Positions 22,709 to 31,843 are shown, counted from the stretch's first letter. The stretch: DNA of 63,979 nucleotides from an uncultured Eubacteriales bacterium (GCA_934597725.1 CAKTSK010000010.1:1-63979), one strand, 5' to 3'. The notes: generated from the letters alone by a model not told the origin. Numbers and translations: made by a program.

Positions 22709-25075
22709 ATGAAACCTACGCTGTGCAGCAGATGCAAAAAGAACGTCGCCGTTGTCTTCATCACGCGGCTGGACAACAGCGGCCAGAACGGCCGGAACGA
22801 AGGCCTGTGCTTGAAATGTGCCCGGGAACTGAACATCCGCCCGGTTACCGATATGATCGAAAAAATGGGCCTGAGCGACGAGGACCTGGAAGGGCTGACC
22901 ACCGAAATGATGTCCGCCTTTGAAGGGGCCGAGAGCATGGAGGGCCTGCTGGGCAACCTCACCGGCGCCATCACCGGCGGCGAGGAGGACGACGACGATG
23001 AGGAGGACGGCCGCACCGCCACCTTCCCCTTCCTGAACAAGCTCATGGGAAACATGACCAACCAGGACGGGGAGAAAAAGGAGGACCTGCCGGACCTCTC
23101 CCCCAAGCCCACCGAGGGCGGCCGCTCTGCCCGGGAGGAAAAGGGTGAGCGCAAAAACCGCACCAAGCGGAAGTTCCTGGAAAACCACTGCATCTCCCTC
23201 ACCCGGAAGGCCGCGGAGGGAAAGCTGGACCGGATGATCGGCCGGGAGCAGGAGCTGGAGCGCGTCATCCAGATCCTCAACCGCCGGCAGAAGAACAACC
23301 CCTGCCTCATCGGTGAGCCCGGCGTGGGCAAGACCGCCATCGCCGAGGGCCTGGCCATGAAGATCTTCCAGGGCGATGTCCCCTATAAGCTGAAGGACAA
23401 AGAGGTCTATCTGCTGGACCTCACCTCCCTGGTGGCCGGGACCCAGTTCCGGGGCCAGTTTGAGAGCCGGATGAAGGGCCTCATTGAGGAGATCAAAAAG
23501 CTGGGCAACATCATCCTGGTCATCGACGAAGTCCATAACCTGGTGGGCGCCGGGGATGCGGAGGGGTCCATGAACGCCGCCAACATCCTCAAGCCCGCTC
23601 TGTCCCGGGGGGAGATCCAGGTCATCGGCGCCACCACCCTGGTGGAGTACCGGAAGTATATCGAGAAAGACTCCGCGCTGGAGCGGCGCTTCCAGCCGGT
23701 GATCGTCAACGAGCCCACCATCGAGGACGCCGTGGAGATCATCAAGGGCATCGCCCCCTATTATGAATCCTTCCATCAGGTGAAGATCACCCCCGATATG
23801 GCCCGTCTGGCGGTGCTCATGTCGGAGCGGTATATCACCGACCGCTTCCTGCCCGACAAGGCCATCGACCTGATCGACGAGGCCTGCTCGGACGTGAACC
23901 TGCGCAACAAGGATCTGGCCCGGAGCATGGAGGTCCAGAAAGAACTGGACGACATCGACCGGGAGCGGGAGGTCATGGTGGCCGACGGCAGCGACCAGGC
24001 CTATGAACGGCTGGCCGAGCTGCGGAGCAAAGAGCTGAAGCTCCTCCAGGAGCAGCAGACCCTGGGCCAGCAGGAGCCTCCTGCCCTGACCCTGGAAAGC
24101 CTGGCCCGGGTAGTGGAGCTGTGGACCAAGATCCCCGCCAGCACCATCCAGGAGCAGGAATACGAGCGCCTGGCCAAGCTGGAAGAGCGTCTGAAAGCCC
24201 ATGTGGTGGGCCAGGACGAGGCCATCGCCGCAGTCGCCGCCGCCATCCGGCGGAACCGGGTGGGCGTGACCTCCAAGCGCAAGCCCGTCTCCTTCATCTT
24301 CGTCGGCTCCACCGGCGTGGGCAAGACGGAGCTGGTCAAGCGCATGGCCGAGGACCTCTTCCACGCCCCGGAATCCCTCATCCGGCTGGATATGTCCGAG
24401 TTCATGGAAAAGCACTCGGTCTCCCGGATCATCGGCTCTCCCCCGGGCTATGTGGGCTACGACGAGGCCGGCCAGCTGACGGAGAAGATCCGCCGGAAGC
24501 CGTACTCCGTGGTTCTCTTCGACGAGATCGAAAAGGCCCATCCCGACGTGCTGAACATCCTGCTGCAGATCCTGGACGACGGCCACATCACCGACGCCCA
24601 GGGACGGGTGGTGAACTTTGAAAACACCATCATCGTCATGACCTCCAACGCCGGCAGCGAGAGCAGCTCCGGTCCCCTGGGCTTTGGCAAGACCGCCAAC
24701 GAGCTGAACAAAGACAAGGCCATGAAGGCCCTGCAGCAGTTCCTGCGGCCGGAGTTCCTCAACCGGGTGGATGAGGTCATCTGCTTCAACCAGCTCTCCA
24801 AGGAGAACTTCCGCGCCATTGCCCGGATCATGCTGGATGAGCTGCAGCAGGTGCTGGAAGAAAAGAGCCTCACCTTCTCCTGGGACGACAGCGTCCTGGA
24901 TCAGCTAGTGGAGGACTCCTACTCCGCCGCCTACGGCGCGCGGAACCTGCGCCGGCACATCCAGAAGACGCTGGAAGATCCCATCGCCACCAAGATCATC
25001 GACAGCTATCTGCACCCCATCACCATCTTGAAGGCGGTGGTGGAGGAGGGCAAGATCGTCATTCACGCCCTGTAA
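22709..25075 (+). CDS. clpE: ATP-dependent Clp protease ATPase, ClpE-type
   Basis: 788 residues. Hexameric unfoldase that feeds ClpP. The N-terminus is a zinc finger (Cys6-x2-Cys9 and Cys34-x2-Cys37), which distinguishes ClpE from ClpC. An acidic linker (about 90-105) precedes the first AAA+ domain with Walker A GEPGVGKTAI, then a short coiled middle region, then the second AAA+ domain with GSTGVGKTE and Walker B VVLFDEIEKAHPD. The linker between zinc finger and AAA+ domain (about 60-150) is longer than usual. AAAGGAG precedes the ATG. Single-gene unit ended by a strong terminator. Confidence 0.93.
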   Translation: MKPTLCSRCKKNVAVVFITRLDNSGQNGRNEGLCLKCARELNIRPVTDMIEKMGLSDEDLEGLTTEMMSAFEGAESMEGLLGNLTGAITGGEEDDDDEEDGRTATFPFLNKLMGNMTNQDGEKKEDLPDLSPKPTEGGRSAREEKGERKNRTKRKFLENHCISLTRKAAEGKLDRMIGREQELERVIQILNRRQKNNPCLIGEPGVGKTAIAEGLAMKIFQGDVPYKLKDKEVYLLDLTSLVAGTQFRGQFESRMKGLIEEIKKLGNIILVIDEVHNLVGAGDAEGSMNAANILKPALSRGEIQVIGATTLVEYRKYIEKDSALERRFQPVIVNEPTIEDAVEIIKGIAPYYESFHQVKITPDMARLAVLMSERYITDRFLPDKAIDLIDEACSDVNLRNKDLARSMEVQKELDDIDREREVMVADGSDQAYERLAELRSKELKLLQEQQTLGQQEPPALTLESLARVVELWTKIPASTIQEQEYERLAKLEERLKAHVVGQDEAIAAVAAAIRRNRVGVTSKRKPVSFIFVGSTGVGKTELVKRMAEDLFHAPESLIRLDMSEFMEKHSVSRIIGSPPGYVGYDEAGQLTEKIRRKPYSVVLFDEIEKAHPDVLNILLQILDDGHITDAQGRVVNFENTIIVMTSNAGSESSSGPLGFGKTANELNKDKAMKALQQFLRPEFLNRVDEVICFNQLSKENFRAIARIMLDELQQVLEEKSLTFSWDDSVLDQLVEDSYSAAYGARNLRRHIQKTLEDPIATKIIDSYLHPITILKAVVEEGKIVIHAL

Positions 25076-25080
25076 CGTCC

Positions 25081-25121
25081 CGCCGCCCCTGCCGGAACCC
25101 ATCCGGCAGGGGCGGCGTTTT
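25081..25121 (+). terminator. Intrinsic terminator after clpE
   Basis: CGCCGCCCCTGCCGG (25081-25095) pairs exactly with CCGGCAGGGGCGGCG (25103-25117), then TTTT. Confidence 0.92.
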
Positions 25122-25203
25122 CCCGGCGCAAAACAAGCGCTCCCCCGGTCTGCCCCGGAAAGAGGGCGGACAGAGGGAGCGCAGCGGCTTGCCGCAAATG
25201 AAC

Positions 25204-26073
25204 TTATCGTTTGCTGCCCAGGAAGAACAGGGCCAGGGTCCCCAGCCCAGAGTGGGCGCCGATCACCGGGCCGACGTCGCCAATGGTCACCGAAGAGACG
25301 TTCAGCCGGGTGCGGACCAGCTCGGCCAGCGCCTGGGCGTCGGCCAGACAGTCCCCGTGGCTGATATACACCCGCTGGTGTTCCGGGTCGATGGCCGTCT
25401 CCTCCATGTGCCGGAGCAGGGCCTGGACGGATTTCTTCCGGCCTTTGGCCGATTCCATAGGGACCAGGTGGCCCTCGTCGTCCACATGCAGAACGGGCTT
25501 GATGTTGAGCAGGTTGCCCACAATGGCCTTGCCCGCCGACAGGCGGCCGCCCCGGCGCAGCTGGCTCAGGTCACCCACAGTGAACCAATGGCACAGGTGG
25601 GGAATGGTCTCATGGACAAAGGCCAGGACCTGCTGCAAGGTCTTGCCCTTGCGCTGTTCCTGCACGGCCAGGTCCACCAGCAGCCCCTGGCCCAGGGAAG
25701 CACAGAGGGTGTCCACGGTCTGGATCTCCGCCGCAGGAAATTCCTCCCACAGCTCCTCGGCGGCGATGGCGGCGTTGTGATAGGTGCCGCTCAGGCCGGA
25801 GGAAAAGCCCAGGTAGAGCACGTCCTGCCCTGCCTGCAGGAAGGGACGGAAGCAGTCCTTGAACTCCTCCACGTTGGGGGCAGAGGTCTGGGCCGGTTCG
25901 CCCTGGCTCAGCCGGGTGTAAAAGACATGGCTGTCCGGGGCCTCCTCGGGGGTATTGTGAAAACGATCGTTCCCCAGCTGGACCGACAGCGGGATCACCG
26001 TCACGCCCAGGTCCTGGACCAGTTTGGGGGGGAAGTCACAGCAGGAATCGGTGACAATGACATATTCTCTCAT
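25204..26073 (-). CDS. DegV family fatty-acid-binding protein
   Basis: 289 residues. DegV/FakB-type proteins hold a fatty acid for phosphorylation by FakA. Motifs: VIVTDSCCDFPP at the N-terminus, TSAPNVEEF, YLGFSSGLSGTYHNA and SHGDCLADA near the C-terminus. ATG 26073 is preceded by AAGGAG; a longer open frame to 26352 runs into the hemolysin III gene in another frame. No fakA is nearby. Follows the hemolysin III-type gene by 29 bases on the same strand. Confidence 0.93.
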   Translation of the reverse strand: MREYVIVTDSCCDFPPKLVQDLGVTVIPLSVQLGNDRFHNTPEEAPDSHVFYTRLSQGEPAQTSAPNVEEFKDCFRPFLQAGQDVLYLGFSSGLSGTYHNAAIAAEELWEEFPAAEIQTVDTLCASLGQGLLVDLAVQEQRKGKTLQQVLAFVHETIPHLCHWFTVGDLSQLRRGGRLSAGKAIVGNLLNIKPVLHVDDEGHLVPMESAKGRKKSVQALLRHMEETAIDPEHQRVYISHGDCLADAQALAELVRTRLNVSSVTIGDVGPVIGAHSGLGTLALFFLGSKR

Positions 26074-26102
26074 GTTGGATGCTCCTTTTCTCTCTGGTGT
26101 TG

Positions 26103-26768
26103 TCAGCCACAGCAGCTGCTGTACACCGGCAAAAATTGCAGCACTGTGCCGGCCAGCACAAAGAAATGCCAGATGCCGTGGCGGTAGGGTTTTTCCTTCT
26201 GCCGGTAAAAGAACACGCCCACGGTATAGGCCACGCCGCCCAGCAGCAGCAGGAGAATGCCGGACAGCTTCATATTCCGTAAAATCACGGGAAAGGCCAA
26301 GACCCCCAGCCAGCCCATGACGATATACAGCACCATGGAGACCTTCTTCCACCGCTTGAGGCTGATGGCGTTGAGGACGATGCCCAGCACGCCGCAGGTG
26401 AGGTTGATGCCAAAGATGACCATGCCGAAGGTCCCGCCCACGGTGATCAGGCAGATGGGCGTGTAAGTCCCCAGGATCAGCAGGAAAATGGAGCAGTGGT
26501 CCAGCACCTGAAACACCTGCTTGCCCCGGGAGGGCGGCAGGGCGTGGTACAGACAGGAGATGAGATACAGCAGGATCATCGAGCCGCCGAAGATGGCCAC
26601 GCTGATCACGTTTTTCAGCTCTCCATAGGCCGTGGCCCGCAGCACCAGCAGCACCGTGCCCACCACCGCCAGCAAGGCCCCCATGCCGTGGGTGATCGCG
26701 TTGAGGATCTCCTCCCCCACGCTCTGCCGGCGGACACCTCCGCCGGGATAGGCCAAAGATTCTGTCAT
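26103..26768 (-). CDS. Hemolysin III / PAQR family membrane protein
   Basis: 221 residues with seven TM helices, the YqfA/hemolysin III layout. Conserved family residues are visible: NAITHGMGALLA in the first part, SCLYHALPP with the conserved His, LDHCSIFLLILGTYTP, and GIWHFFVLAGTVLQF near the end (metal-ligand histidines of the PAQR/CREST superfamily). True hemolytic function is not implied. ATG 26768 has AGGAGG upstream. Probably co-transcribed with the DegV gene; divergent from the phenylacetate-CoA ligase unit. Confidence 0.92.
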   Translation of the reverse strand: MTESLAYPGGGVRRQSVGEEILNAITHGMGALLAVVGTVLLVLRATAYGELKNVISVAIFGGSMILLYLISCLYHALPPSRGKQVFQVLDHCSIFLLILGTYTPICLITVGGTFGMVIFGINLTCGVLGIVLNAISLKRWKKVSMVLYIVMGWLGVLAFPVILRNMKLSGILLLLLGGVAYTVGVFFYRQKEKPYRHGIWHFFVLAGTVLQFLPVYSSCCG

Positions 26769-26802
26769 GGTCCGCCCCTCCTTTGCTAATATGGGAATGG
26801 AG

Positions 26803-26903
26803 TTATCTTGTTTTCTATATTAGAATAGCACCATAAAATGCAAAAGTCAACACCATATTATACTTGATACTGAATTATCTTGTTCCCTCCACAAGATGAT
26901 TAA
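26803..26903. promoter_or_regulatory. Promoter of the hemolysin III-type gene with AACAAGATAA-type repeats
   Basis: Leftward promoter: TTGACT (26850-26845), 17 bases ending TGC, TATTCT (26827-26822). TTATCTTGTT occurs at 26803-26812 (downstream of the -10) and 26875-26884 (upstream of the -35). A third copy, ACAAGATGAT, lies inverted at 26891-26900, so 26875-26900 forms a dyad TTATCTTGT-N7-ACAAGATGA. This is the size expected of a MarR/TetR-type operator. Confidence 0.6.
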
Positions 26904-26944
26904 CGGAGGCCGATCGGTTTTCTGGACAAGTGCCAGATTCCCTC

Positions 26945-26972
26945 TTGACTTTTCTCCCGATGGTGCTATACT
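26945..26972 (+). promoter_or_regulatory. Promoter for the phenylacetate-CoA ligase unit
   Basis: TTGACT (26945-26950), 16-base spacer ending ATGGTGC, TATACT (26967-26972). Its downstream half closely resembles the divergent promoter (ATGGTGCTATNCT in both). Confidence 0.75.
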
Positions 26973-27049
26973 TAGCATAAGTAAAACATTATGTTTCTAT
27001 AATTATAAACCATTTCATTGGCGATTCCAAAGAGTAAGGACTGATTTTC

Positions 27050-28354
27050 ATGCCCATGTATCAACCCGAGATCGAAACCATGCCCCAGGACCAGTTGCGC
27101 GCGCTGCAAAGCGAACGTCTGGTCCGCCAGGTGCGCCACGTCTATGACAACGTCCCCTATTATCGGGCCAAAATGGAGGCCAAGGGCCTCACCCCCGACG
27201 ACATCCACGGGGTGGAGGATCTGCACAAGCTCCCCTTCGTCTCCAAAAGCGACCTGCGGGAAGCCTATCCCTATGGCCTGTTGGCCAAGCCTCTGGGCGA
27301 CTGCGTCCGCATCCACTCCACCTCCGGCACCACCGGGCGGCGGGTGGTGGCCTTTTACACCCAGCACGACGTGGATCTGTGGGAGGACTGCTGCGCCCGG
27401 GCCATCATGGCCGCCGGCGGGACCAACGAAGACGTGGTCCATGTCTCCTATGGCTATGGTCTGTTCACAGGGGGCGCCGGTCTCCACGGCGGCGCGCACA
27501 AAATGGGCGCTCTGACCCTGCCCATGTCCTCGGGCAACACCGACCGGCAGATCCAGTTCATGTGTGACCTTGGGTCCACCATCCTCTGCTGCACCCCTTC
27601 CTATGCCGCCTTCCTGACCGAGAGCATTCTGGAACGGGGACTGAAGGAGCAGATCAAGCTCAAGGCCGGCATCTTTGGCGCCGAGGCCTGGTCCGAGGAA
27701 ATGCGTCAGGACATCCAGAACAAGCTGGGCATCAAGGCCTATGACATCTACGGCCTGACCGAGCTGTCCGGGCCCGGCGTCTCCTATGAGTGCAGCGAGC
27801 AAAACGGGATGCACATCTGCGAGGACCACTTCATCGCCGAGATCATCGACCCGGAGACCGAAGAGGTCCTCCCCGACGGCGAGAAGGGAGAGCTGGTCTT
27901 TACCTCCATCACCAAGGAAGCCTTCCCCCTGCTGCGCTACCGCACCCGGGACATCTGCGTGCTGGACCGCACCCCCTGCGCCTGCGGCCGCACCCATGTG
28001 CGGATGGCCAAGCCCATGGGCCGGTCGGACGACATGCTCATCGTCCGCGGCGTGAACGTCTTCCCCTCTCAGATCGAGGAGGTCTTGCTGAAGGTCAGCG
28101 GCGAGAACATCACCCCCAACTATCAGATCATCGTGGGCCGGGAGAACAACACCGACACCCTGGACATCAACGTGGAAATGAGCGAGCAGCTCTTCTCCGA
28201 CGACATCCGTTCCGTGGAGACCCTGGAGCGGAAGATCGTGGCCCAGCTGCGCTCCATGCTGGGCATCGGGGCCAAGGTCCATCTGGTCAACCCCAAGACC
28301 ATCGCCCGCAGCGAGGGCAAAGCCCAGCGGATCATCGACAACCGCAAACTGTAA
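27050..28354 (+). CDS. paaK: Phenylacetate-CoA ligase
   Basis: 434 residues. Adenylate-forming enzyme that activates phenylacetate or related aryl acids to CoA thioesters. The P-loop-like motif STSGTTGRRVVAF lies near residue 90; YGLTELSGPG (A5 motif) near 240; RTRDICVLDRTPCACGRTH near 300; and GRSDDMLIVRGVNVFPSQIE near 325, all typical of PaaK. The ATG follows AAGGAC 8 bases upstream. It is paired with an ACT-domain gene 16 bases downstream, a frequent pairing in anaerobes that make aryl acetates from amino acids; no ring-degradation genes are present, so an amino-acid fermentation or recycling role is more likely. Confidence 0.94.
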   Translation: MPMYQPEIETMPQDQLRALQSERLVRQVRHVYDNVPYYRAKMEAKGLTPDDIHGVEDLHKLPFVSKSDLREAYPYGLLAKPLGDCVRIHSTSGTTGRRVVAFYTQHDVDLWEDCCARAIMAAGGTNEDVVHVSYGYGLFTGGAGLHGGAHKMGALTLPMSSGNTDRQIQFMCDLGSTILCCTPSYAAFLTESILERGLKEQIKLKAGIFGAEAWSEEMRQDIQNKLGIKAYDIYGLTELSGPGVSYECSEQNGMHICEDHFIAEIIDPETEEVLPDGEKGELVFTSITKEAFPLLRYRTRDICVLDRTPCACGRTHVRMAKPMGRSDDMLIVRGVNVFPSQIEEVLLKVSGENITPNYQIIVGRENNTDTLDINVEMSEQLFSDDIRSVETLERKIVAQLRSMLGIGAKVHLVNPKTIARSEGKAQRIIDNRKL

Positions 28355-28370
28355 GCAAGGAGGCTCCGAC

Positions 28371-28802
28371 ATGTTACTCAAACAGATCTCTGTCTTTATC
28401 GAAAACGCACCCGGCAAGCTCAGCGAGGTCACCCAGATTTTGGGGGAAAGCGGCATCGACATGAGCGCCCTCACCCTAGCCGACACCACCGACTTCGGCA
28501 TCCTGCGCTTGATCGTCAACGACCCGGACCGGGCCTGCCAGGTCCTGCGGGACCACGACTTCATCGTCAAACAGAACGACGTTCTGGCGGTGGTCATCGA
28601 CGACCGCCCCGGCGGCCTGACGGGCGTGCTGAAATTGCTCTCCGCCGCAAACCTCTCCCTGGAATATATGTATGCTTTCGTGGGCAGCCAGGATGGCCAC
28701 GCCGTGGTGGTCCTGCGGCCGGACAACGCCGAGGCCGCCATGAAGGTCCTGGACGAGAACCACGTCTCTACCCTGGACCCCAAGGATATTTACCGCCTTT
28801 GA
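28371..28802 (+). CDS. Tandem ACT-domain protein
   Basis: 143 residues comprising two ACT domains (about 1-68 and 70-140): LLKQISVFIENAPGKLSEVT and later DRPGGLTGVLKLLSAANLSL are typical ACT beginnings. ACT domains bind amino acids; small tandem forms next to paaK may sense aromatic amino acids. AAGGAGG precedes the ATG. Its exact action is unknown. Confidence 0.88.
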   Translation: MLLKQISVFIENAPGKLSEVTQILGESGIDMSALTLADTTDFGILRLIVNDPDRACQVLRDHDFIVKQNDVLAVVIDDRPGGLTGVLKLLSAANLSLEYMYAFVGSQDGHAVVVLRPDNAEAAMKVLDENHVSTLDPKDIYRL

Positions 28803-28825
28803 CCCCACTTCCTTTTCCTCCATCG

Positions 28826-28855
28826 CCGCCCCCTCCCCAACCGGGGAGGGGGCGG
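28826..28855. terminator. GC-rich hairpin between the ACT gene and sigG
   Basis: CCGCCCCCTCCCC (28826-28838) pairs exactly with GGGGAGGGGGCGG (28843-28855). There is no T run, so efficiency is uncertain; it lies between convergent genes. Confidence 0.6.
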
Positions 28856-28885
28856 TCGTGCCTTTGATGGGCGGACATCCGGGGT

Positions 28886-29662
28886 TCACAACTCCTTTTT
28901 GATCTTCTGAATGGCGTTCTTCTCCAGCCGGGAGATCTGGGCCTGAGACAAGCCGATGTGCGCGGAAACCTCCATCTGGGTCTTGCCTTCAAAAAAGCGC
29001 AGGCGGAGGATGCGCTTTTCCCGGTCGCTGAGCCGGTCCATGGCCTCTTTGAGGGCGATCTGTTCCAGCCAGTTTTCGTCGGTGTTGTCGGTGTCCTTCA
29101 CCTGGTCCATGACGCAGATGGTATCCCCGCCGTCGGAATAGACCGGCTCATACAGGGAGACCGGGTCTACAATGGCGTCCAGGGCAAAGACCACCTCCTC
29201 CCGCTTGAGGTCCAGGAGCTTGGCGATCTCTTCCACGCTGGGCTCCCGCTGGTGCTCGGCCACATAGGCCTCCTTGGCTTGCAGGACCTTGTAGGCCGTG
29301 TCCCGCATGGAGCGGGAGACCCGGACCGCGCTGTTGTCCCGGAGGTAGCGGCGGATCTCCCCCACGATCATGGGCACCAGGTAGGTGCTGGGAAAGACGT
29401 CCAGGTCTACATTGAAATTGTCGATGCCTTTGATCAGCCCCACACAACCCACCTGGAACAGGTCGTCGGGGTTTTCGCTGCGGCCTTCAAACCGCTTGAT
29501 GACGCTCAGGACCAGACGCAGGTTGCCCTGGATCAGATCCTGGCGGGCCTGCTGGCTGCCGGCGCGGGCCTGACGAAACAGGTCTTTGGCTTGCTCCCGG
29601 GAAAGGACCGGAAGCTCGGCGGTGTTGACGCCGCTGATCTCTACTTTGTTGAGCCGTCCCAT
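28886..29662 (-). CDS. sigG: Late forespore sigma factor SigG
   Basis: 258 residues, the usual SigG length. Directs RNA polymerase in the engulfed forespore. The N-terminus LNKVEISGVNTAELPVLS is diagnostic of SigG; then region 2 (NLRLVLSVIKRF, DDLFQVGCVGLIKGIDNF), region 3 and region 4 (RLSDREKRILRLRFFEGKTQ, then HIGLSQAQISRLEK). I chose ATG 29662 after AAGGGGGAG; the longer open frame upstream is unrelated. sigG usually follows spoIIGA-sigE; here it stands alone, facing away from rpsB. Direct evidence that the organism sporulates or descends from a sporulator. Confidence 0.95.
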   Translation of the reverse strand: MGRLNKVEISGVNTAELPVLSREQAKDLFRQARAGSQQARQDLIQGNLRLVLSVIKRFEGRSENPDDLFQVGCVGLIKGIDNFNVDLDVFPSTYLVPMIVGEIRRYLRDNSAVRVSRSMRDTAYKVLQAKEAYVAEHQREPSVEEIAKLLDLKREEVVFALDAIVDPVSLYEPVYSDGGDTICVMDQVKDTDNTDENWLEQIALKEAMDRLSDREKRILRLRFFEGKTQMEVSAHIGLSQAQISRLEKNAIQKIKKEL

Positions 29663-29692
29663 TGGGGCTCCCCCTTTTTCCGTTGCTGGTGT

Positions 29693-29722
29693 CAGTATCT
29701 CCCGGAAAAAGAGCGGCCATAC
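29693..29722 (-). promoter_or_regulatory. Candidate SigF/SigG-type promoter for sigG
   Basis: Leftward: GTATG (29722-29718), 18-base spacer, GATACTG (29699-29693). It resembles the forespore consensus (GNATR, 17-18, CATNNTA) with mismatches at the ends of the -10. Confidence 0.4.
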
Positions 29723-29919
29723 CAGGGGGGACGGGGTTTCGCTCCCTTTGTTTCGGAGGCATCCGGCAAAAAGTTCCTCCTTTCCCAGGGCTTCCCCATC
29801 GCACCCCTTTTTGCGCCGTCGGCAGAATGGCGCACGCCCCCGGTCCGGTCCGGCGGGGCGCTGCGCCGGACCAGCCGTTCTCCGGGACAGAAAACCTGCC
29901 CGAACGCGCGAAAAAATTC
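29723..29919. other. GC-rich intergenic stretch between sigG and rpsB
   Basis: Together with the flanking promoter regions this makes a 407-base space. I see no convincing gene, repeat or RNA motif in it. Confidence 0.5.
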
Positions 29920-29948
29920 TTGCAATCTTCGGCCTGTTGTGGTAAAAT
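29920..29948 (+). promoter_or_regulatory. Promoter for rpsB-tsf
   Basis: TTGCAA (29920-29925), 17-base spacer, TAAAAT (29943-29948). The leader is about 115 bases and contains a GGAAATTTCC palindrome near 29996. Confidence 0.75.
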
Positions 29949-30069
29949 ATCAACCGATTCCGTACGGGGTCCTGACAAACGGCCGTGTGCCCGGAGGAAA
30001 TTTCCCGGGTTGGCCGCGCGGATGAGGGCCCCGGAGGTACCAACTAAAACAATCAGGAGGAAACAATCC

Positions 30070-30801
30070 ATGGCAGTCGTATCTATGAAACAGCTTCTTG
30101 AGGCAGGCGTGCACTTCGGTCACCAGACCCGCCGCTGGAACCCCAAGATGGCCACCTACATTTACACCGAGCGCAACGGCATCTACATCATTGACCTGCA
30201 GAAGACCGTGAAGAAGCTGGAGGAGGCTTACAACTTCGTCCGTCAGCTCTCCGAGAACGGCCAGAGCCTGCTGTTCGTGGGCACCAAGAAGCAGGCCCAG
30301 GACGCCATCCGTGAGGAGGCACAGCGCTGCGGCATGTTCTATGTCAACGCCCGGTGGCTGGGCGGTATGCTCACCAACTTCAAGACCATGCGCGGCCGTG
30401 TGGACCGTCTGAACCAGCTGAAAAAGATGCAGGAGGACGGCACCTTCGACATGCTGCCCAAGAAGGAAGTCATCAAGCACCTGGGCGAGATCGCCAAGCT
30501 GGAGAAGTACCTGGGCGGCGTGGTCGACATGAAGCGCCTGCCCGGCGCCCTGTTCGTGGTGGACCCCCGCAAGGAGCGCAACGCCATCAACGAGGCCCGC
30601 AAGCTGAACATCCCCATCGTCGCCATCGTGGACACCAACTGCGACCCCGACGAGATCGACTATGTGATCCCCGGCAACGACGACGCCATCCGCGCCATCC
30701 GGCTGATCTCCTCTGTCATGGCCAACGCCATCCAGGAGGGCAAGCAGGGCGCTGACGCCGCCGAGGCCGCCAAGGAGAAGGACGAGGCCGCTGAGGCCTG
30801 A
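30070..30801 (+). CDS. rpsB: 30S ribosomal protein S2
   Basis: 243 residues; normal length. MKQLLEAGVHFGHQTRRWNP is the S2 signature, and GNDDAIRAIRLISSVMANAI the C-terminal one. ATG 30070 has AGGAGG upstream; the longer open frame from 29662 is fortuitous. Followed by tsf as in nearly all bacteria. Confidence 0.98.
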   Translation: MAVVSMKQLLEAGVHFGHQTRRWNPKMATYIYTERNGIYIIDLQKTVKKLEEAYNFVRQLSENGQSLLFVGTKKQAQDAIREEAQRCGMFYVNARWLGGMLTNFKTMRGRVDRLNQLKKMQEDGTFDMLPKKEVIKHLGEIAKLEKYLGGVVDMKRLPGALFVVDPRKERNAINEARKLNIPIVAIVDTNCDPDEIDYVIPGNDDAIRAIRLISSVMANAIQEGKQGADAAEAAKEKDEAAEA

Positions 30802-30817
30802 GCCTTTCGCGTGTTTC

Positions 30818-30842
30818 GGATGCCCGTTTTCAACGGGCATCC
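30818..30842 (+). other. Hairpin between rpsB and tsf
   Basis: GGATGCCCG (30818-30826) pairs with CGGGCATCC (30834-30842). No T run follows, so it probably acts as a partial attenuator or processing site setting different S2 and EF-Ts levels. Confidence 0.5.
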
Positions 30843-30913
30843 GCCCTATGCAAATACAATTTAATGTTTTGAGATTGATTTTACTTTAACTGGATTATTG
30901 GAGGTTTGTTCCC

Positions 30914-31843
30914 ATGGCATTTACTGCTGCTGACGTAAAGACCCTGCGCGAGATGACCGGCGTGGGTATGCTCGACTGCAAGAAGGCACTGGCCGACACC
31001 GACGGCGACATGGACAAGGCCGTTGAGCTGCTGAGAGAAAAGGGCCTGGCCGCTGCCCAGAAGAAGGCCGGCCGCATCGCCGCCGAGGGCATGGCTTACG
31101 CCGAGGTCTTCGCAGACGGCGCCGCCCTGGTGGAGGTCAACGCCGAGACCGACTTCGTGGCCAAGAACGACAAGTTCATCGAGTTTGTAAAGGATGTCTG
31201 CTATGTGGTGGGCAAGTGGGGTCCCGTGGACATGGAGACCCTCATGACCCTGCCCTACCGCAAGACCGGCCTGACCGTGCAGCAGGCGCTGCAGGAGATG
31301 GTGCTGACCATCGGCGAGAACATCAAGATCCGCCGCTTCGAGCGCTATGACAGCGGCAAGAGCGTGGCCTACAACCACATGAACGGCCGCATCGGCGTGC
31401 TGCTGAACCTGGAGGTCTCCGCCGGCCTGGAGGACAACGCCGCCGTGGAGGAGCTGGGCAAGGACCTGGCCATGCAGATCGCCGCCATGAACCCCGCTTT
31501 CCTGGACAAGTCCGACGTGAGCCAGGAGACCCTGGACAAGGAGAAGGAGATCCAGCTGGCCATGATGGCCAACGACCCCAAGATGGCCGCCAAGCCCGAG
31601 AAGGTCAAGGAAGGCATCGTCATGGGCAAGCTGGGCAAGTACTATGAGGAGAACTGCCTGATGCAGCAGGCTTTCGTCAAGGAGAACAAGGTCTCCGTGG
31701 AGAAGCACGTGGCTGCTGTGGCCAAGGAAGTGGGCGGCTCCATCCAGGTCAAGGGCTTCTATCGCTATGAGAGAGGCGAGGGCCTGGAGAAGAAGGAAGA
31801 GAACTTCGCCGAAGAGATCGCCAAGCAGCTGGGCCAGGCCTGA
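30914..31843 (+). CDS. tsf: Elongation factor Ts
   Basis: 309 residues. Nucleotide exchange factor for EF-Tu. KTLREMTGVGMLDCKKAL and VEVNAETDFVAKNDKF are family signatures. AAGGAGG-like TTGGAGG precedes the ATG. Normally pyrH follows; here a GNAT gene follows and pyrH is 29 kb away on the other strand. Confidence 0.98.
   Translation: MAFTAADVKTLREMTGVGMLDCKKALADTDGDMDKAVELLREKGLAAAQKKAGRIAAEGMAYAEVFADGAALVEVNAETDFVAKNDKFIEFVKDVCYVVGKWGPVDMETLMTLPYRKTGLTVQQALQEMVLTIGENIKIRRFERYDSGKSVAYNHMNGRIGVLLNLEVSAGLEDNAAVEELGKDLAMQIAAMNPAFLDKSDVSQETLDKEKEIQLAMMANDPKMAAKPEKVKEGIVMGKLGKYYEENCLMQQAFVKENKVSVEKHVAAVAKEVGGSIQVKGFYRYERGEGLEKKEENFAEEIAKQLGQA

Noticed and set aside
28826..28855. Small RNA or riboswitch between the ACT gene and sigG
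   Set aside because: Only one simple GC hairpin in an 83-base convergent gap; a terminator explains it better.
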